In this document: piece by piece, positions 51,394-59,817 of the stretch
Layout of the letters: the number at the start of each line of letters is the position of its first letter
Position numbering within the stretch: position 1 is the first letter of the stretch
Assembly (NCBI GenBank): GCA_002689445.1
Contig: NZGC01000012.1
Location: 1 to 62,577, forward strand
From: Gammaproteobacteria bacterium
GTDB taxonomy: Bacteria > Pseudomonadota > Gammaproteobacteria > Pseudomonadales > Azotimanducaceae
Direction: 5' to 3'
Length of the DNA stretch: 62,577 nucleotides
The notes under the pieces: generated by a model
What the model saw: only the letters and a program-made list of their open reading frames with translations
What the model was told of the DNA's origin: nothing
The model's database searches: none
Program-made: the position numbers and the translations under genes

Positions 51394-53714
51394 TTCCCCT
51401 CCCTCGCGTTTTCGGTGGCCGAGTTTATCGCCCAATATATCGCTTCCGGCGTTGCCGGCGCGTCGAGTTGAGGGAGAGAACCGTCCGTTCTTCGGCAGGC
51501 ATCCCGTAATGCACACCAGACCGAGATAGCCAACATCAACGGTGGTTCACCGACGGCCTTACTATGGTATACCGTGGCCTCAGGGTTATCCTCTTGGTAG
51601 AGAGATACCGAAAATTGATCAGGCACATCAGCGGCGGTGGGGATCTTATAATTTGATGGACTGTTCGACAGCAACACCCCATCTTCACCCCAAATCAGTT
51701 CCTCGGTGGTTAGCCAACCCATCCCTTGAACGAACCCCCCTTCTATTTGACCACGATCCAGCGCAGGATTGATCGATCGCCCTACGTCGTGACAAATATC
51801 GACTCGAGACACTCGATATTCTCCCGTTGTTCGGTCAACGATCACTTCGCTACAAGCAGCACCAAAGGAGTAATAATAAAATGGTCGGCCTTTTCGAGTT
51901 TCTGCATCGAAATGGATGTCAGGCGTCTTATAAAAGCCCGTCGCCGACAAAGAAACTCGATTCAAATAAGCCATTTGCACCAACTCAGGCCAGGGCCAGG
52001 TATGCTCTCCACAAATCACCACACCATCACAATATTTCGGCTCATCGTTAAAACCGGACTGTTCTAAAAATTCGTGCAATCGCACTTTGAGCTTCGCTAC
52101 CGCATCGAGTGCAGCCATCGCATTCAAATCAGTTCCCGACGAGGCTGCGGTGGGAGAAGTATTGGGCACCTTGTCCGTCTCAGCAGCCGAAACCGCAATC
52201 CAACCCGGGGTCAACCCGAAGGCCGCCGCCACGACCTGCTGCACCTTAGTCAGAAGACCCTGCCCCATTTCAGTACCGCCATGATTCAGATGCACACTGC
52301 CATCCGAGTAAATATGAATTAGGGCGCCCGCTTGATTTAAATGGGTTGCCGTAAAAGAGATCCCAAATTTGACCGGAGTGAGAGCGATACCTCGACAAAA
52401 ACGGCTCTGGGCCACGTTAAACGCCAAAATTCGTTCTCGCCTAGCACTATAGTCAGCATCTTGACTGAGTGTTGTCATCATACGGCGTAATCGAAAATCG
52501 GTAACTCTTTGCCCGTAAGGCGTTTCATTATGGTCTGGGCGATACAAGTTGCGTAACCGAACTTCTAGAGGATCAAGCTTCAAATCAGCGGCAATGTCAT
52601 CCATCGCAGCTTCTATCGTCAGCATACCCTGCGGACCCCCAAACCCTCGAAAAGCCGTGCTAGAGACCGTATTGGTATGACACCGATAACCGGTGATCCG
52701 CGCCTGATTCAGACTGTAGGCGTTGTCGGCATGAAACATAGCACGATCCACAATGCCTTCAGATAGGTCCGCCGAATAGCCGCAGCGAGCCGCCAGCGTA
52801 ATGTCAGCAGCCTCGATCACGCCATCAGCCGTTACACCCAGACGATAGTGACTTTCGAAATGATGGCGCTTACCTGTTTGCACCATGTCATCCCGACGCG
52901 GCATCCGATACTTAACGGTTCGCTGAGTCCGCACTGCGAACAACGCGGCGATACAAGCCAATGGCGCCGCTTGGGTTTCTTTGCCACCAAAGGCGCCACC
53001 CATCCGGCGTACCGTGACAGCCACTTTATGCAGCGGCACGGCTAGTGTGCTCGCCACCAATTGTTGCACCTCACTCGGATGCTGCGACGAAATTAGAAGG
53101 TTCACTCCGCCATCTTCTTGCGGGGTTGCTACCGCGACTTGCCCTTCCAAATAAAAATGCTCCTGCCCATGTATGCCAAAGGCTCGCTCAACCCGATGAG
53201 CCGCCTGAGCTAAGCTTTGATCAACATCGCCCATGACAAAGGTCTTGGTGGGTCGAACAAACGCTCCGGCTTTGATAGCGTCTGCAGCGCTCAGCCGAGG
53301 CTCGTAGGATTCCAGCTCAAATTTCGCCAGTTTTACCGCCCGGGCCGCCAACACTCGTGATTCGGCAGCGACAGCGAAAACGGTTTGCCCGTGAAAAGCA
53401 ACCTCTTGATGGGCAAACAGCACATCGCCCTCAAAGACCGGCGAGACATCATTGGATCCCGGCACATCGGAAAAACTACAAACGTCTACAACCCCCTCCG
53501 AGGCGGCTACTGCGGTCAAATCCGCTGATAAAATTTTCCCTGCACTGATCGGCGCCCAACCACAAGCCACGTGCAGAGCATTCTTTGCAAGGGGGACATC
53601 ATCAACGTATTGCGCTGTTCCCTCGACATGATGGCGACTGGACTCATGCGGCAACTCAACGCCCAACACCTGAGTCTCATGACGGGCGGCAGCGGGCTCT
53701 ACAAGTTTACGCAT
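51390..53714 (-). CDS. xdhB: xanthine dehydrogenase, molybdopterin-binding large subunit
   Basis: A 774-residue molybdenum subunit of bacterial xanthine dehydrogenase. It shows the GTAQYVDDVP start, GQEHFYLEGQVAVATP, RRMGGAFGGKET (about 235-246), the Glu/Arg active-site pocket around AFRGFGGPQGM, GGTEMGQGLLTKVQQV, and the C-terminal AVGEPPLMLAISV with the catalytic glutamate. It oxidises hypoxanthine to xanthine and xanthine to urate in complex with XdhA. The start ATG overlaps the xdhA stop by eight bases, and its stop overlaps the xdhC GTG. All catalytic segments are present and the length is normal. Confidence 0.96.
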   Translation of the reverse strand: MRKLVEPAAARHETQVLGVELPHESSRHHVEGTAQYVDDVPLAKNALHVACGWAPISAGKILSADLTAVAASEGVVDVCSFSDVPGSNDVSPVFEGDVLFAHQEVAFHGQTVFAVAAESRVLAARAVKLAKFELESYEPRLSAADAIKAGAFVRPTKTFVMGDVDQSLAQAAHRVERAFGIHGQEHFYLEGQVAVATPQEDGGVNLLISSQHPSEVQQLVASTLAVPLHKVAVTVRRMGGAFGGKETQAAPLACIAALFAVRTQRTVKYRMPRRDDMVQTGKRHHFESHYRLGVTADGVIEAADITLAARCGYSADLSEGIVDRAMFHADNAYSLNQARITGYRCHTNTVSSTAFRGFGGPQGMLTIEAAMDDIAADLKLDPLEVRLRNLYRPDHNETPYGQRVTDFRLRRMMTTLSQDADYSARRERILAFNVAQSRFCRGIALTPVKFGISFTATHLNQAGALIHIYSDGSVHLNHGGTEMGQGLLTKVQQVVAAAFGLTPGWIAVSAAETDKVPNTSPTAASSGTDLNAMAALDAVAKLKVRLHEFLEQSGFNDEPKYCDGVVICGEHTWPWPELVQMAYLNRVSLSATGFYKTPDIHFDAETRKGRPFYYYSFGAACSEVIVDRTTGEYRVSRVDICHDVGRSINPALDRGQIEGGFVQGMGWLTTEELIWGEDGVLLSNSPSNYKIPTAADVPDQFSVSLYQEDNPEATVYHSKAVGEPPLMLAISVWCALRDACRRTDGSLPQLDAPATPEAIYWAINSATENAREGK

Positions 53715-55197
53715 GCATCTGCACCTGATAGACGTTCGGTTGTTCCAGACCTAAGGCCGCTTCAAGGCCCCGCGTGATTAAATTCGCTGTCATGTCGCGA
53801 CGATAGGCTGCACTGGCACGGACATCACTAATTGGCTCAACTGAGATCTTTGCGCTCTCTCGCACCTCTGCAATCAATTGCCGAGTCAGAAGCGCTCCCT
53901 CAAGCATTGCCTCAAGATGCCTCAAGCGGATCGCCTTTGCAGCAACGCCACCCACTGCGATCCGAGGCTCTATCACCTTATAGCCATCTAACTTGAGCCG
54001 CAAAGATACCCCAACCGCTGAAATATCATCTTCCTGCCGTTTCGTGATCTTGTAGTATCGATGGAAATCATTGAGGCCTTCCAACTCGACTTCAATGATG
54101 AACTCCCCTCGACGCAATAACGTTTGCCGATAATCGACTAGGTAGTCCTCTAACGCTACGACCCGCTCAACCCCGGAAGACTGCCCGATTCTCACCTTCG
54201 CATCCATTGCGAGTAGGATCGGCAGTAAATCCCCAATCGGCGAGGCTGTGCCCAAGTTGCCGCCAAGAGTCCCTCGATTCCTAATCTGAGGGGAGCCTAA
54301 TCGCGATAGAAACTGGCCTAACTGCGGCCAAGCATTATCAGCCACTTGCTTTAAGTGCGACAAAGTCACTCCAGCGCCAATCACGGCGGTATCGCCCTTG
54401 AGCTCGAGCCGTTGTAATTCGGCAACGTCAATCAAGCTAATCAGACGGGGAAATTGCACTTGCTTTTGCGTAACCTCAAGCATGAGATCAGTCCCTCCGG
54501 CAATCAACGTTGCTTCTGGAAACTGATCTAATATCGTCTCGAGCTCACTCATCGTGCTGGGTTGGAAAAAACGCTGATTCATTTGAGGGCCCGCCGCAGA
54601 TTTGGCTGCTTTCGACCCGTGTCCCTCGTTCTTTGGCACAGTCGAGGGTAAACGCAACTCAATTTTCGGTCGAGTCATACACTCGGTCATTGCCGACAGT
54701 ATCGACCGATAGCCGGTGCAACGGCACAAATTACCTGAAATCGCCTCGCGACTCTCTTGCCCCACCTCAACAACCTGAGTTCCTCCGACACCGGCTTGGG
54801 CCGGGTCATCATCGAGGAGCGGCGCATCGGTACTCAACCAACCTGCCATCGCCATGACAAAACCCGGTGTGCAAAAACCACATTGCGAACCGTGGTGATC
54901 AATCATCGCCTGTTGAACTGGGTGAAGTTTGCCCAACTCCGATAATCCTTCAACTGTGAGTACACCCTGATTTTCGAGTTGCCTTACCGGTAATATGCAC
55001 GCATTGGCCGCTTTATAAGCGCCCTCTGAATCAGCTTGGATAAGTACCGTGCAGGCACCGCAATCGCCCGAAGCGCAGCCCTCTTTGGTGCCAGTCAAGC
55101 CCACTTCTCGGAGATACTCAAGCAGCGTCTGGTCGCAGGACCCGGATTGACTCCTGCGCGCCCCGTTCACCCAAAACTGACTTTCAGTGTCCTGCAT
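53707..55197 (-). CDS. xdhA: xanthine dehydrogenase, iron-sulfur and FAD small subunit
   Basis: A 496-residue subunit that holds both 2Fe-2S clusters and FAD. The first cluster is GCASGDCGACTV with a following Cys, and the second is QCGFCTPGF and NLCRCTGYR. A linker leads to the FAD domain with IAGGTDLMLEV, IRNRGTLGGNLGTASPIGD and ITKRQEDDIS. It passes electrons from the molybdenum centre to NAD. It is the first gene of the eight-gene operon ending with the oxygenase. AAGGAG is 11 bases before the ATG. A 689-bp gap separates it from the divergent RutR-like gene. Confidence 0.96.
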   Translation of the reverse strand: MQDTESQFWVNGARRSQSGSCDQTLLEYLREVGLTGTKEGCASGDCGACTVLIQADSEGAYKAANACILPVRQLENQGVLTVEGLSELGKLHPVQQAMIDHHGSQCGFCTPGFVMAMAGWLSTDAPLLDDDPAQAGVGGTQVVEVGQESREAISGNLCRCTGYRSILSAMTECMTRPKIELRLPSTVPKNEGHGSKAAKSAAGPQMNQRFFQPSTMSELETILDQFPEATLIAGGTDLMLEVTQKQVQFPRLISLIDVAELQRLELKGDTAVIGAGVTLSHLKQVADNAWPQLGQFLSRLGSPQIRNRGTLGGNLGTASPIGDLLPILLAMDAKVRIGQSSGVERVVALEDYLVDYRQTLLRRGEFIIEVELEGLNDFHRYYKITKRQEDDISAVGVSLRLKLDGYKVIEPRIAVGGVAAKAIRLRHLEAMLEGALLTRQLIAEVRESAKISVEPISDVRASAAYRRDMTANLITRGLEAALGLEQPNVYQVQMHA

Positions 55198-55779
55198 GGA
55201 TCGTTTAACTCCTTCCTGAGTTCATGCCCAAGCCAGGGCTCGGCATACCGTTTACGCTACGCCCTCGATACCCCAAGCCGAATTGCCACGCCTTTTCGAT
55301 ATGAGATCTCAAATACAGTGCCTTTATGACTCCGCATTTCAACATCGGCGACTCTCATTCAGGTTTTTCTGCTTTCGATTCGACAATCTCAAACTCAAAT
55401 ATCGTTGCGTTCATCTATCGGTAGCCGCCGCTCGGTGTACAAGTCGTCATATCCTTCGCGGCCCGTCCATAAGCCATTGAATTCATAGCCTACTCTACAC
55501 CGATTCAACCCGTCTGAAGCGCTCGCTGCTCAAGCAACGAGCCACTCATCGACCAGTGCACGGGGGCTTCCAACCGAAGCCTGGACTATTTTTACGATGC
55601 ATAAATGCCAATTTTTTAATTCTTTGATGCCTTGGTTCTTTAATGCTTTAGATCATCATTCCTTTGGTCCTGTGGTTTAACCGCTCTAGCTTTCTCTTTG
55701 AAAAGCCTTCACTGGACCTATTTTCACCCCTTCGCCAAAGCTCCACAGCATTACATCGCGATTTCGTTAATGATCCACA
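55198..55779 (-). other. long hairpin-rich leader upstream of xdhA
   Basis: No gene is recognised in this stretch. It contains three tidy inverted repeats: ATGCC...GGCAT enclosing AGCC/GGCT (55224-55246), GCTCG...CGAGC enclosing TGCT/AGCA (55521-55542), and GGCTTC-CAACC-GAAGCC (55565-55581). If xdhA is transcribed from near the RutR box, these would lie in its 5' untranslated RNA and could form a structured leader. No known riboswitch consensus was recognised. Confidence 0.4.
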
Positions 55780-55801
55780 GTCTTGACCAAATGGTCAAGA
55801 C
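55780..55801. promoter_or_regulatory. RutR-type operator, exact consensus
   Basis: The 16-base core TTGACCAAATGGTCAA (55783-55798) is an exact match to the reported E. coli RutR box TTGACCA-NN-TGGTCAA. It is extended by GTC and GAC to 10-bp perfect arms. It lies about 86 bp before the RutR-like gene, and TTGACC within it could serve as a -35 box in either direction. Repression of both the regulator operon and the xdh operon is therefore plausible. Confidence 0.85.
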
Positions 55802-55878
55802 TATTTTTTAGCCGGCAATCTAGCCTTAGAAATAACATTGAAAATAATAATTTAAATTCGATAGATGTTTATCTATAC

Positions 55879-55894
55879 TTGATCATATGGTCAG
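55879..55894. promoter_or_regulatory. second RutR-like site overlapping the regulator start codon
   Basis: TTGATCA-TA-TGGTCAG matches the RutR consensus at 12 of 14 defined positions. The regulator's ATG is at 55887-55889, inside the site. Its centre is 96 bp from that of the exact site upstream, so looping or cooperative autoregulation could occur. Confidence 0.6.
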
Positions 55895-56540
55895 CACTGA
55901 AGCCCGCTCCATCTCTAATCGTCCTAGCTCTGACGCAATTGCCCAACGCATTTTGGCATCTGCAAAAGACGAATTTGCACAATTTGGCTACGAGGGCGCT
56001 CGGATGCAACGAGTCGCTGACCGTGCCGGCGTGCCCAAACCCAATATTCATTACCATTACAAATCCAAAAGACGGCTTTACCTTGCTGTTCTTGAAACCA
56101 CCATTGAGTCTTGGAACCGAGCCTTCGACGACGTTGATCCTGAGGCGAATCCAGCCGAGGTGCTCGAAGCCTTTATCAGGGATAAACTCTCCCAAGCTCA
56201 ACAAGATCCAGCGGCTTCTCGCGTTTTTGCCAATGAGATGATACAGGGCGCACCGAACCTGAACACTTACCTCCATACGGATATGCAAGCTTGGCTGCAA
56301 ACGCGAACGGCAGTCATCAGACAGTGGATGGATCAGAACAAAATGCAGAAAGTGGATCCGGAGCGACTGATATTTCTCATTTGGGCAGCGACCCAGCATT
56401 ATGCTGACTTCCAAGTTCAAGCGCTCGCACTGTTGAACCGAGCGCAGTTTAACGAGCAAGTTGCGACCGAAACCGCAGACTTCTTAGTTTCCTTTATCCT
56501 ACGAGGCTGCGGTTTAAGCTCGGAGAGAACCAATACATGA
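55887..56540 (+). CDS. RutR-like TetR family regulator of purine catabolism
   Basis: A 217-residue TetR protein of the RutR type. The HTH region (about 36-65) includes YEGARMQRVADRAGVPKPNIHYHYKSKRRLYLAVL, very close to the RutR pattern VPKxNxHYxFxSKxxLYxxVL. The C-terminal half also fits, with ASRVFANEMIQGAPNL and RLIFLIWAATQHYADFQVQ. E. coli RutR responds to uracil and thymine; here the purine context suggests a purine or related ligand instead. Two matching operators lie immediately upstream, one over the start codon. It overlaps the 8-oxoguanine deaminase gene by ATGA. Confidence 0.92.
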   Translation: MVSTEARSISNRPSSDAIAQRILASAKDEFAQFGYEGARMQRVADRAGVPKPNIHYHYKSKRRLYLAVLETTIESWNRAFDDVDPEANPAEVLEAFIRDKLSQAQQDPAASRVFANEMIQGAPNLNTYLHTDMQAWLQTRTAVIRQWMDQNKMQKVDPERLIFLIWAATQHYADFQVQALALLNRAQFNEQVATETADFLVSFILRGCGLSSERTNT

Positions 56541-57874
56541 AGCTCTGGATCAAGAACCCTTTGGCTGTTTACGGTGCTGAATCCCCAGCCACTTCAGGCA
56601 TTCTGGTTGAAGACGGAAAAATTGCGGCGATACTAGACACACCGCCGTTGAGCTATGACGATAGCTTCGATGCGAGCGATCTGGTTCTGCTTCCGGGCCT
56701 GATCAACGGGCACCATCACTTTTATCAGACGCTAACCCGGGCGGTTCCCGCCGCGGGGGACCGTGGTTTGTTCCCATGGCTCGAGGCGCTCTACCCAGTA
56801 TGGGCAAATCTGACACCGGAAGATGTCTTTGTCAGCACGCAACTCGCCGCCGCAGAGTTATTGCTATCTGGCTGCACAACAGCGGTCGATCATCATTACT
56901 TATTTTCAGAGCAGCTCGACAACGCGACCGAAATTCAAATAGAGGCGCTAAGCGAGCTGGGCCTGCGTCATATTCTGTGCCGGGGATCGATGAGCCTCGG
57001 CGCGTCTGAAGGGGGTCTACCCCCTGATCGAGTCACGCAATCCGAACATGATATCCTGAATCACAGTGAGCAAATGTTGGAAAGATTTCATGATCCCTCC
57101 CCTCATGCCATGACCCAAATCGCGATCGCACCCTGCTCTCCCTTCTCAGTGAGCAAAGAGCTCATGCGCCAAAGCGCTGTCCTCGCAAAGTCATACTCCG
57201 CTGGTTTACACACACATCTTGCTGAAACCCATGACGAGACCCAATTCTGCCTGGATCTTTACGGTCAACGTCCCCTTGATTACCTCGAAGAACTCGACTG
57301 GTTAGGTCACTCCACTTGGCTTGCCCATGGCATTCATTTCGAAGCCAGCGAGCTTGACCGCCTAGGGCAATCAGAAACCAGTGTTGTGCACTGCCCCAGC
57401 TCCAATATGATTCTTGGGTCTGGCACCTGTCTGACCCTAGATCTTATGAACAGTGGCGTTAATGTTGGCATTGGGGTTGATGGCTCGGCATCTAATGATC
57501 ACTCCAACCTTATCCAAGAAACCCGGCAGGCCTTTTTACTGCAACGACTTTACTATGGCAGCGATCGGGTTAAGGTGAATCATGCCCTTGATTGGGCCAC
57601 ATCCGATGGCGCTCTCAGCCTTAACCGTCCAGAATTGGGCCAGTTAAAAGTCGGCTACGCGGCCGATTTGGCATTCTTTCGAGTGAGTGACATTCAACAC
57701 AGCGGCCACCACGATCCGATTACCACGCTGATCTTATCGGGCGCCCACCAAGCCTTCCACGTTATGGTTGCCGGAAAATGGTGTGTCATCCAAGGTGAAC
57801 TGGCCAACGTCGACGCCGAGGCCCTGAAGGCAAAACACCAATCAGCCGCCCGAGCGCTTCTCAGTCGTTTGTGA
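56537..57874 (+). CDS. 8-oxoguanine deaminase
   Basis: A 445-residue amidohydrolase closely following the Pseudomonas 8-oxoguanine deaminase pattern, with LPGLINGHHHFYQTLTRA (His59 and His61). LFPWLEALYPVWANLTPE, LLSGCTTAVDHHYLF, RGSMSLGASEGGLPPD, HTHLAETHDE, WLAHGIHF, HCPSSNM and GIGVDGSASND also match. It would convert 8-oxoguanine to urate, which puuD then oxidises. Related proteins are often mislabelled as atrazine chlorohydrolase-like. It is coupled to the RutR-like gene by ATGA and overlaps the NUP gene by 14 bp, tail to tail. All metal ligands are present. Confidence 0.92.
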   Translation: MKLWIKNPLAVYGAESPATSGILVEDGKIAAILDTPPLSYDDSFDASDLVLLPGLINGHHHFYQTLTRAVPAAGDRGLFPWLEALYPVWANLTPEDVFVSTQLAAAELLLSGCTTAVDHHYLFSEQLDNATEIQIEALSELGLRHILCRGSMSLGASEGGLPPDRVTQSEHDILNHSEQMLERFHDPSPHAMTQIAIAPCSPFSVSKELMRQSAVLAKSYSAGLHTHLAETHDETQFCLDLYGQRPLDYLEELDWLGHSTWLAHGIHFEASELDRLGQSETSVVHCPSSNMILGSGTCLTLDLMNSGVNVGIGVDGSASNDHSNLIQETRQAFLLQRLYYGSDRVKVNHALDWATSDGALSLNRPELGQLKVGYAADLAFFRVSDIQHSGHHDPITTLILSGAHQAFHVMVAGKWCVIQGELANVDAEALKAKHQSAARALLSRL

Positions 57875-58976
57875 CCCTGTTAGCGTCCGGCAGGCCATCT
57901 CGGTAGACTGACCAGTCCCGAACGATCGTTTTTGCAACTGCTGAACCCATACGGTAGGCCGACTCAAGAGCGGGCAAACCGTCGTCAGGATAATCTGCTG
58001 TTGCGCTCCATGCGGCCGAGGTTCCAGCGGGCGGTTGGGTAAAATTGCTCACCGTTCGCAACACCATTACCCGGTCTGGATCCACCCTCCCCTCTCGAGC
58101 CAACCGATGCAGGGCGGTCAACGTCCCACTGTCTTCCATGTTGCTGGTCATAAAGTTCATGTCGGATGAACTATGAACTTTTACCCAATCATTCGCCCAT
58201 TGCGTCAAGTATCGGCCATGCCAATAGGTGCTGGCAGACAGTGTTTCACCGAGCACAACGGCAGGCTGCCCCTTTGCACCCTGAAAACCATCAAACTGCG
58301 CGGTAAAGGCGCGAGATGCTGGAAAGTCTGGTAATTCGACGGCTTGCGAAATCCTGGCGGCATGGACAGCCAGCTTTGAAGACAACGCAAAACTGACGGT
58401 ATCGACTGTCCACCCTTCGATGACGGCATCGTCCGGCCGGGCAGGCTTGGTTGCGCCCAGCGGTATCAAGCCATAGGGCCAATCCTTGGGAATTTCTCTT
58501 GCATCAATCTCGAAAGCCAAGTCACCATCAATCACATAACGAGCCCAAACTCCAGAGCCGATTGTCACATCCTCGGGGTCACCGCCAGCTATGCCCGCAA
58601 TCAACCAATAGGCTCGGCTCAAATCAAACCTTGGGTCCATTCCTAAAGCCATCACGGACGCCGTCGCATTACTAATCCCACCTCCAGTGCAAAGCCCTAA
58701 AACGCCAGCATCCTGCCATCTCAGCGGATGCTGTCCCAGAGGAAACGAGAGCTCATCTTCCAACGGAAATCGCTCAACCCAAAACTGAAATTCCCCTGGT
58801 CGATCACCGCTCAATTCCCCGTGTTCGAACATCGTTACCACGACCACCTTGACCTCCAACGGAGCAGACGTCGATGACCAAGCGCCCGGCAAACCGCAGA
58901 AAAAGACAAACATGGTTAGCACCGAAGTTCGAACCTTTAAGACCTGTTTCCTCAGCTGTCCCAGCTGTTTTCGCAT
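57861..58976 (-). CDS. purine nucleoside permease (NUP) family protein, probably exported
   Basis: A 371-residue NUP-family paralogue of the protein at 36433. Its basic N-terminus and hydrophobic segment (about 17-35, SVLTMFVFFCGLPGAWSS) form a signal peptide. The mature part starts EVKVVVVTMFEHGELSGDRPGEFQ. Conserved blocks are CTGGGISNATASVMALGMDPRFDL, YWLIAGIAGGDPEDVTIGSGVWARYVIDGDL, SNMEDSGTLTAL and LRTVSNFTQPPAG. There are no membrane helices beyond the signal, so an exported nucleoside phosphorylase- or hydrolase-like enzyme is likelier than a permease. AGGAG lies six bases before the ATG and falls in the first unit of a 15-bp tandem repeat. Confidence 0.87.
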   Translation of the reverse strand: MRKQLGQLRKQVLKVRTSVLTMFVFFCGLPGAWSSTSAPLEVKVVVVTMFEHGELSGDRPGEFQFWVERFPLEDELSFPLGQHPLRWQDAGVLGLCTGGGISNATASVMALGMDPRFDLSRAYWLIAGIAGGDPEDVTIGSGVWARYVIDGDLAFEIDAREIPKDWPYGLIPLGATKPARPDDAVIEGWTVDTVSFALSSKLAVHAARISQAVELPDFPASRAFTAQFDGFQGAKGQPAVVLGETLSASTYWHGRYLTQWANDWVKVHSSSDMNFMTSNMEDSGTLTALHRLAREGRVDPDRVMVLRTVSNFTQPPAGTSAAWSATADYPDDGLPALESAYRMGSAVAKTIVRDWSVYRDGLPDANRVTND

Positions 58977-58977
58977 A

Positions 58978-59067
58978 ACCTGCTCCTATAGCACCTGCTT
59001 CTGTGCTACCTACTTCTATTCTACCTGCTTCTGTACTAACTGCTTCTATGCCACCTGACGCTGTGCT
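58978..59067. repeat. degenerate 15-bp tandem repeat, 6 copies
   Basis: Six units of 15 bp run from 58978 to 59067. The fullest form is ACCTGCTTCTGTGCT, and the others differ by one to six bases. The array directly abuts the start of the minus-strand NUP gene. On that strand each unit reads roughly AG(C/A)ACAGAAGCAGGT, and the first one supplies the ribosome site. Copy-number change would therefore alter the 5' region of that gene. Confidence 0.8.
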
Positions 59068-59108
59068 ATCGCCTTTAAACGAACAGCACTTAGACAACGT
59101 GCTTCTAT

Positions 59109-59162
59109 ATTACCTGCATTACCTGCATTACCTGCATTACCTGCATTACCTGCATTACCTGC
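59109..59162. repeat. perfect 9-bp tandem repeat, 6 copies
   Basis: ATTACCTGC is repeated six times without change from 59109 to 59162. It shares CCTGC with the neighbouring 15-bp array, 41 bp away. A minus-strand frame through it would encode an Asn-Ala-Gly repeat and is not considered a gene. The remainder of the gap, 59163-59677, holds no recognised gene or RNA. Confidence 0.93.
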
Positions 59163-59677
59163 TCGCCGCCTCACTCCGCTAACGGCGCGGACCACGCTAG
59201 AGACGCCTGAGTTTCTCGAAGACCTTCGAAAACTTCGCACCTTGAAAAGACGAAATCCTCTGCTGGTTACCGCAAGTCTCAGTTTGCAGACCATGAACCC
59301 TGCTAACAGGGCCAGTCAACGGCTCCTGATGCGGCTCCCCCTTTCAGCGGGGTGCTCTCCTCCTAGCATACTCCCAAATCGCCTAATCGGGTTTCAACTG
59401 GCCCACCATAACCGGCCCCTGCGGTTCTCTTTACCGCTCGCACCCCATTTGGAAAAACCTCAAAAACAGCCAACCCATTGTTCAGCCTCCCGGACAAGGT
59501 CAATCAAAGCGGGGCCCGATCTGACTCCGACTCACGTTCGTAGAAGGCTTAGAACTTTTAAAACAGGTCAGTAGGCTATAAAGGTTAGGAAAATGCAGCG
59601 ATGACGCCGGCGCGCCCAAACCCTCGGTCGTCAAACGCTTTTCCTAGCCGACAGAACCAACTCGACCCCTACACAAA

Positions 59678-59706
59678 TTTACAGTAGTCAATACTGGAGA
59701 AATACT
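59678..59706 (+). promoter_or_regulatory. candidate promoter of the 59818 receptor gene
   Basis: TTTACA (59678-59683), a 17-base spacer and AATACT (59701-59706) resemble sigma-70 boxes with five and four matches of six. Transcription from here would give a leader of about 105 bases containing the perfect stem-loop at 59720-59747. ATTTACAGTAG also occurs upstream of the MFS gene at 23524-23534. Confidence 0.4.
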
Positions 59707-59719
59707 TTAGAATCTGCCC

Positions 59720-59747
59720 CCCAAAATTGAAACGCATCAATTTTGGG
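59720..59747 (+). other. perfect 11-bp inverted repeat in the receptor leader
   Basis: CCCAAAATTGA (59720-59730) and TCAATTTTGGG (59737-59747) pair perfectly around a six-base loop (AACGCA). No T-tract follows, so it is not a standard terminator. It could be a repressor operator just downstream of the promoter, or an RNA hairpin controlling the receptor mRNA. Confidence 0.6.
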
Positions 59748-59817
59748 TCTGTGGAAGCCGCTGACGGCCCCACGCGAGATCAAACTTAATATCGCAAACT
59801 AAAATGAGGAAATTTCT

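Noticed and set aside
51394-51516. Longer XdhC starting at an ATG inside xdhB
   Set aside because: The extra 41 residues are the xdhB coding sequence in another frame. The GTG at 51393 has a strong ribosome site and a GTGA overlap.
56537-57874. Atrazine chlorohydrolase or generic cytosine deaminase
   Set aside because: The HHHFYQTLTRA, LYPVWA and SMSLGASEGGLPP blocks match 8-oxoguanine deaminase, and the purine context agrees.
59109-59162. CRISPR array
   Set aside because: The units are 9 bp, directly adjoining and without spacers, and no cas gene is present.
59046-59294. Minus-strand open frame with an Asn-Ala-Gly repeat
   Set aside because: It is a by-product of the 9-bp DNA repeat. It has no start signal, no recognisable domain and no operon context.
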